NCBI GenBank assembly: GCA_017301975.1
Contig: JAFLEI010000007.1
Location: 124,001-188,000, forward strand
DNA length: 64,000 bases
Direction: 5' to 3'
From: Verrucomicrobiota bacterium
GTDB lineage: Bacteria; Verrucomicrobiota; Verrucomicrobiia; Verrucomicrobiales; Verrucomicrobiaceae
The notes below the pieces were generated by a model that did not search any database, was not told where the DNA came from, and saw only the letters and a list, made by a program, of their open reading frames with translations. This document shows, piece after piece, positions 60,629-64,000 of the stretch (within the stretch, counting starts at the first letter, position 1; each line of letters begins with the position of its first letter). A program made the position numbers and the translations under genes.

Positions 60629-62131
60629 ATGAAACTTCACACCGCAGGAATCCTCCGTCATCTTTGCAGATCCCTCCTCCTCGGAGCAGCCGCCGCGATT
60701 GCCGTACGCGCAGCTCCTCCGGAGCAACTGGCGGCAATCAAGCAGCTTCAGATCACGGCCGGAAAAATCGTGCTCGCCGAGGAAATCAGCGCCAGTGCCG
60801 ACAAAAAGTTACCGCCACACACGGTGGTGCAGCTCATTCTTAACCCGGCCAAAGATTCCAACATCAACGTGGAAATTTGGCTGCCGGAAGCATCCGCATG
60901 GAACCACCGTTTCATCGGCTTGGGCAACGGTGGCGCGGCCGGTCGCATCAATTCAGGGAGCCTCGCGGGCCCCATGGCTCGCGGCTATGCCGTGGCCACC
61001 ACCGACATGGGCACCTCTCCGAACTCGGATTCCGGCATCGGCAAACCGGATGTCTGGAAGGATTTTGGCTATCGCGCCACTCATCTCATGACCCTCTGCG
61101 CCAAGCAGGTCATCACCGCCTATTACGGCGCTTCCCCCGAATACTCCTACTTCAACGGCGGTTCCACCGGAGGCCAGCAGGCGCTTCAGGAAGCCCAGCG
61201 CTATCCCGAAGATTACGACGGCATCGTGGCCAATGTCCCCGCTCACTGCCGCACACCTCTGCACGCTTATTTCCTCTGGAACGAGCAAATCTTCCACCAA
61301 TGCCCATTCACCGCCACGCAGGAGGAAAACATCATCGCCGCCGGCAACGAATACATGGCCTCACGAGAAATCCCGCAAACCGCCGGCAAGATGGTCTCCG
61401 ATCCACGCTGCGTCGATTACGACATCGAAGCCGTCATCGCCATTGCGCAGAAGAAGGACCCGACGCTGACGGAGAAGCATGCCGAAGCGCTGCGGAAACT
61501 TTTCGGCGGCCCCAACCACGCGATCACCGGAGAACGCATCTTCGACGGCATCCCCTTCGGCAGTTCCTTCAAGATCGCCCACGGCCACCTCTATCTTTTC
61601 CAGTGGGTCTTCGGGAAGGACAAGGACCTCCAAAGCCTCGACTTCGGCAAGGACATCGACACCTACACCGCTGCACTCGGCCCCTATCTCAACGCTGAAA
61701 ACCCCGACCTCACCCCGTTCGAAAAACGCGGCGGCAAACTGATCATGATCTCCGGCTCCGCCGACTCCTGCGTGCCTTATCACGCGACACTCGACTACTA
61801 CGAACGCGTCATCGAGCACTTCGGCTCTTTGGAAAAGGCCGCATCATTTTGCAAATTCTACATCGTTCCCGGCATGAGTCACGGCCCCGGCCCCGGCATC
61901 AACAAACTGCCCGACATGCTGAACTTGGTCATGAACTGGCGCGAAAAAGGCGACGCTCCTCACACCCTCAGCGCACAACGCATCGTTGATGGCAAAACCG
62001 AACTGGACATGCCACTGTATCCCTACCCGGAGAAAACGACCTGGGACTCCGGTGCCTTCAAGCCCGTGACCGGACCACGCGGTGGCGTGGACCGCGTCGC
62101 CGAACGTTTCCGGCCTCAGGCCGCTGAGTAA
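60629..62131 (+). CDS. tannase/feruloyl esterase family hydrolase
   Basis: A 500-residue exported alpha/beta hydrolase of the tannase/feruloyl esterase family. The signal peptide ends near 'IAVRAAPP'. The nucleophile lies in 'YFNGGSTGGQQALQEAQRYP' (GGSTGG), the acid in 'ISGSADSCVPY' and the His in 'VPGMSHGPGPG'. Family members split ferulic acid or gallic acid from plant polymers or break polyester-like bonds. It sits apart from other esterases and precedes the convergent rimO gene by 11 bases. Confidence 0.9.
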   Translation: MKLHTAGILRHLCRSLLLGAAAAIAVRAAPPEQLAAIKQLQITAGKIVLAEEISASADKKLPPHTVVQLILNPAKDSNINVEIWLPEASAWNHRFIGLGNGGAAGRINSGSLAGPMARGYAVATTDMGTSPNSDSGIGKPDVWKDFGYRATHLMTLCAKQVITAYYGASPEYSYFNGGSTGGQQALQEAQRYPEDYDGIVANVPAHCRTPLHAYFLWNEQIFHQCPFTATQEENIIAAGNEYMASREIPQTAGKMVSDPRCVDYDIEAVIAIAQKKDPTLTEKHAEALRKLFGGPNHAITGERIFDGIPFGSSFKIAHGHLYLFQWVFGKDKDLQSLDFGKDIDTYTAALGPYLNAENPDLTPFEKRGGKLIMISGSADSCVPYHATLDYYERVIEHFGSLEKAASFCKFYIVPGMSHGPGPGINKLPDMLNLVMNWREKGDAPHTLSAQRIVDGKTELDMPLYPYPEKTTWDSGAFKPVTGPRGGVDRVAERFRPQAAE

Positions 62132-62142
62132 TCGATTGTTGC

Positions 62143-63501
62143 TTAGGCAGCCACCAGATCATACCCGCGCCACTCCTTCACGGTCACATCCGCAAAGCTG
62201 CCCACGGGCAGCTTCTTGCTGACAAACACCGTCGTGTCGATGTCAGGCGCATCCATTTCGCTGCGGGCGACTCCGGGCTCCTCAACAAGCACACGCATTT
62301 TGCGTCCGACCTGCGTCGTATTGAAGCCTTCAATGCTGCGCTGGATGGCGCGCATGGCCTCGTTCCAGCGAGCCTTGCGGGTCATGTGGTGGATCTGATC
62401 CTCCATCTTCGCCGCACGGGTGTCCTCCTCGCGGGAGTAGTTGAAGACGCCGGCACGTTCAAACTTGGTGTCCTGGATGAACTGCAGGAGCTCGTTGAAG
62501 TCGGCCTCGGTTTCGCCGGGGAAGCCCACGATGAAGGTGGTGCGGATGGCGATGCCGGGAATGCCTGAGCGGATGCGCTTGATGAGGTCGCGGATGTAAG
62601 CGCCATCGGTCTCGCGCTTCATGAGGCCCAGCATGCGGTCGCTGATGTGCTGGAGCGGCATGTCGATGTAACGCGCCACCTTCGGGCTTTCGGCAATCGC
62701 CTGGATGAGATCATCGCTCCAATGCGCGGGATGCGTATAAAGAAGACGGATCCAGAAGTCACCTTCGATCTTGTTCAGCTCGCGGATGAGGGAGGAAAGG
62801 GATTCGCCCTTGGTGGAGTCCACACCACTGCGCGGCTTCGGGCGCTCTTCCGTCCACTTGTCCATGCCGAAGTAGGTGGTGTCCTGGGAGATGAGGTTGA
62901 TCTCCTTCACCCCGCTGGCGATGAGCTGCTGCGCCTCTTTGACGATGCTTTCCTGCGTGCGACTGCGGTGGCGCCCACGGATGCGTGGGATGATGCAGAA
63001 GGAGCAGGGATGATTGCAGCCTTCAGCGATCTTGATGTACGCCATGTGCTGCGGCGTGAGGCGGAAGCGCGGCGTGTCGTAATCCGGAATGTACTGCGGC
63101 TGGCGGGTCACCAGATTTTCCTGCTCGTGCTCCTTGGTGCCGACGAGCTTTTGGATGATGGGCGCCACCTGCGTGATCTGATCCAGTCCGATGAAGGCAT
63201 CCACCTCGGGCATGAGGCCCGGAAGCTCCGTGGAAAAACGCTGCGAGAGGCAGCCGGCAACGATGATCTTCTGCCGTGCGCGCTTTTTCGAGCCTGCTCT
63301 TTGGTCCACGGCGTCATGCACCGCGCCGACGCTTTCCTTCTTGGCCATGTCGATGAACGAGCATGTGTTCACGATGAGTACATCCGCGAGATCCGGCTCA
63401 GGCGTCATGACCATGCCCGCCTGCTGGAGGTGGCCGATCATGATTTCCGAGTCGATGAGATTCTTCGCGCAACCGAGAGAGACGAGGCCGACTTTAATCA
63501 T
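62143..63501 (-). CDS. rimO: ribosomal protein S12 methylthiotransferase
   Basis: A 452-residue radical-SAM enzyme that adds a methylthio group to an Asp of ribosomal protein S12. The N-terminal UPF0004 domain has three Cys for the first iron-sulfur cluster ('SLGCAKNLIDSE', 'VNTCSFID', 'VAGCLSQR'), the radical SAM core has 'CNHPCSFCIIP', and a C-terminal TRAM domain ends the protein. The RimO-type 'GCAKNLIDSE' separates it from MiaB. The ATG at 63501 fits the family; the longer frame adds 31 unrelated residues. Confidence 0.95.
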   Translation of the reverse strand: MIKVGLVSLGCAKNLIDSEIMIGHLQQAGMVMTPEPDLADVLIVNTCSFIDMAKKESVGAVHDAVDQRAGSKKRARQKIIVAGCLSQRFSTELPGLMPEVDAFIGLDQITQVAPIIQKLVGTKEHEQENLVTRQPQYIPDYDTPRFRLTPQHMAYIKIAEGCNHPCSFCIIPRIRGRHRSRTQESIVKEAQQLIASGVKEINLISQDTTYFGMDKWTEERPKPRSGVDSTKGESLSSLIRELNKIEGDFWIRLLYTHPAHWSDDLIQAIAESPKVARYIDMPLQHISDRMLGLMKRETDGAYIRDLIKRIRSGIPGIAIRTTFIVGFPGETEADFNELLQFIQDTKFERAGVFNYSREEDTRAAKMEDQIHHMTRKARWNEAMRAIQRSIEGFNTTQVGRKMRVLVEEPGVARSEMDAPDIDTTVFVSKKLPVGSFADVTVKEWRGYDLVAA

Positions 63502-63590
63502 GGGGCGCGGATGGTAGCGCCTTTGCGGCAATCGAAAAGGGGAAAGATGGTCGTCAGCAGCCGGTTTCTCCAGATCCGATCCCGCGGTCC

Positions 63591-64000
63591 TCAAGAAACG
63601 AGCACTGCGGGCTGCTGGGGCGTCCGGCTGCCGGTGAGCTCATAAGCAGGAGCCTCCCCCTGCGGTTTCTGCACGGCTTTGGCCAGCGCCTTGCTCAGCC
63701 CGTCCAGAGAGTAGGGTTTGAGCATGATGTCCACAGGGGGGGTCCGGCCCTGGCTGAGAAGGGTAAATTCATCAGGGTCGATAACAAAACCACTGCAAAC
63801 CACCACCGGCACATCGTTGCCGACAGCGCGCAGTTCCTTGAACGTGTCGCGACCGGAAAGCTTGGGCATGTAGATGTCGAGCAGGACGGCGTCCACCTTC
63901 TCCTGGGTGCGCAGGAGAATGTCGAGCGCCTGCTGGCCGTCACAGGCCTCAAGCGTACGGTAGCCGAGGAATCCGAGCATGTTCATGGCGATGGAGCGCA
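63591..64000 (-). CDS. receiver-domain protein, N-terminus cut by window edge
   Basis: The minus strand stays open from the window end at 64000 to the stop at 63591. It reads '...RSIAMNMLGFLGYRTLEACDG', 'VDAVLLDIYMPKLSGRDTF' with the phosphoacceptor Asp, 'VVVCSGF' and 'IMLKPYSLDGLSKAL' with the conserved Lys, which is a response-regulator receiver domain lacking only its first strand or so here. The ending 'GSRTPQQPAVLVS' is not a DNA-binding domain, so this is probably the C-terminal receiver of a hybrid sensor histidine kinase, or a single-domain regulator. Confidence 0.82.
   Translation of the reverse strand, partial: RSIAMNMLGFLGYRTLEACDGQQALDILLRTQEKVDAVLLDIYMPKLSGRDTFKELRAVGNDVPVVVCSGFVIDPDEFTLLSQGRTPPVDIMLKPYSLDGLSKALAKAVQKPQGEAPAYELTGSRTPQQPAVLVS

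Overview
The window is GC-rich bacterial chromosome (by eye about 60% G+C) with tightly packed, mostly short operons, and it fits a member of the Verrucomicrobia, probably a Prosthecobacter- or Verrucomicrobium-like heterotroph. This is inferred from family content, not from a marker gene. The families include a DUF1549/DUF1553 protein with a Planctomycetes-type cytochrome c motif, a DUF1552 protein, a DUF6807 protein, an SHD1-like domain fused to an esterase, many secreted or Pro-rich proteins of unknown role, and start codons that almost never carry a Shine-Dalgarno sequence. No prophage, integrase, CRISPR array or secondary-metabolite cluster was seen.

Layout. 1-6 kb: a truncated SPFH/virion-core-like gene, a SUKH-like gene, a phospho-sugar mutase, a Pro/Gln-rich exported protein and rpoN (sigma-54). 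6-6.8 kb: a REP-associated tyrosine transposase between two inverted 110-bp elements, each holding three palindromes. 6.9-18.2 kb: an M20 peptidase, a DUF1549/DUF1553 protein, a PadR regulator, a bestrophin-like channel and an RND efflux operon in the order pump, adaptor, outer-membrane channel. 18.2-31.2 kb: a lipoprotein gene flanked by a copy of the tolC-like 3' end, a lemA operon with two TPM proteins, a methyltransferase, a lipoprotein cytochrome, an LRR protein, an esterase overlapping a Fur-family gene, a Thr-rich exported protein, and a group with a zinc-ribbon TPM protein, a membrane TPM-like protein and a zinc-ribbon membrane protein.

31.2-45.4 kb: a DUF1552 protein, an azurin-like protein, two tandem ammonium transporters each behind a sigma-54-type promoter, a CPBP protease, a CE15-like esterase, a ROK protein, a degenerate Ppx/HD protein overlapping ppk1, and a kinase-like cassette. 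45.4-64 kb: an aquaglyceroporin, an MlaE-type permease, several exported proteins, TatD, DUF6807 and FAD-oxidoreductase genes, a Tat-exported protein, a PL14-like protein, tRNA-Lys(CUU), a PIG-L deacetylase, a membrane protein with two degenerate kinase domains, a tannase/feruloyl esterase-like enzyme, rimO and the end of a receiver-domain gene.

How it fits together. The esterases, the PL14-like protein, the DUF6807 protein and the FAD oxidoreductase suggest a polysaccharide-degrading life style. rpoN and the two sigma-54-type amt promoters point to nitrogen control of ammonium uptake. The ppx-like/ppk1 pair handles polyphosphate. The least understood parts are the double kinase-like membrane protein at 57.7-60.5 kb, the zinc-ribbon/TPM group at 27.2-31.2 kb and the degenerate Ppx partner of ppk1.
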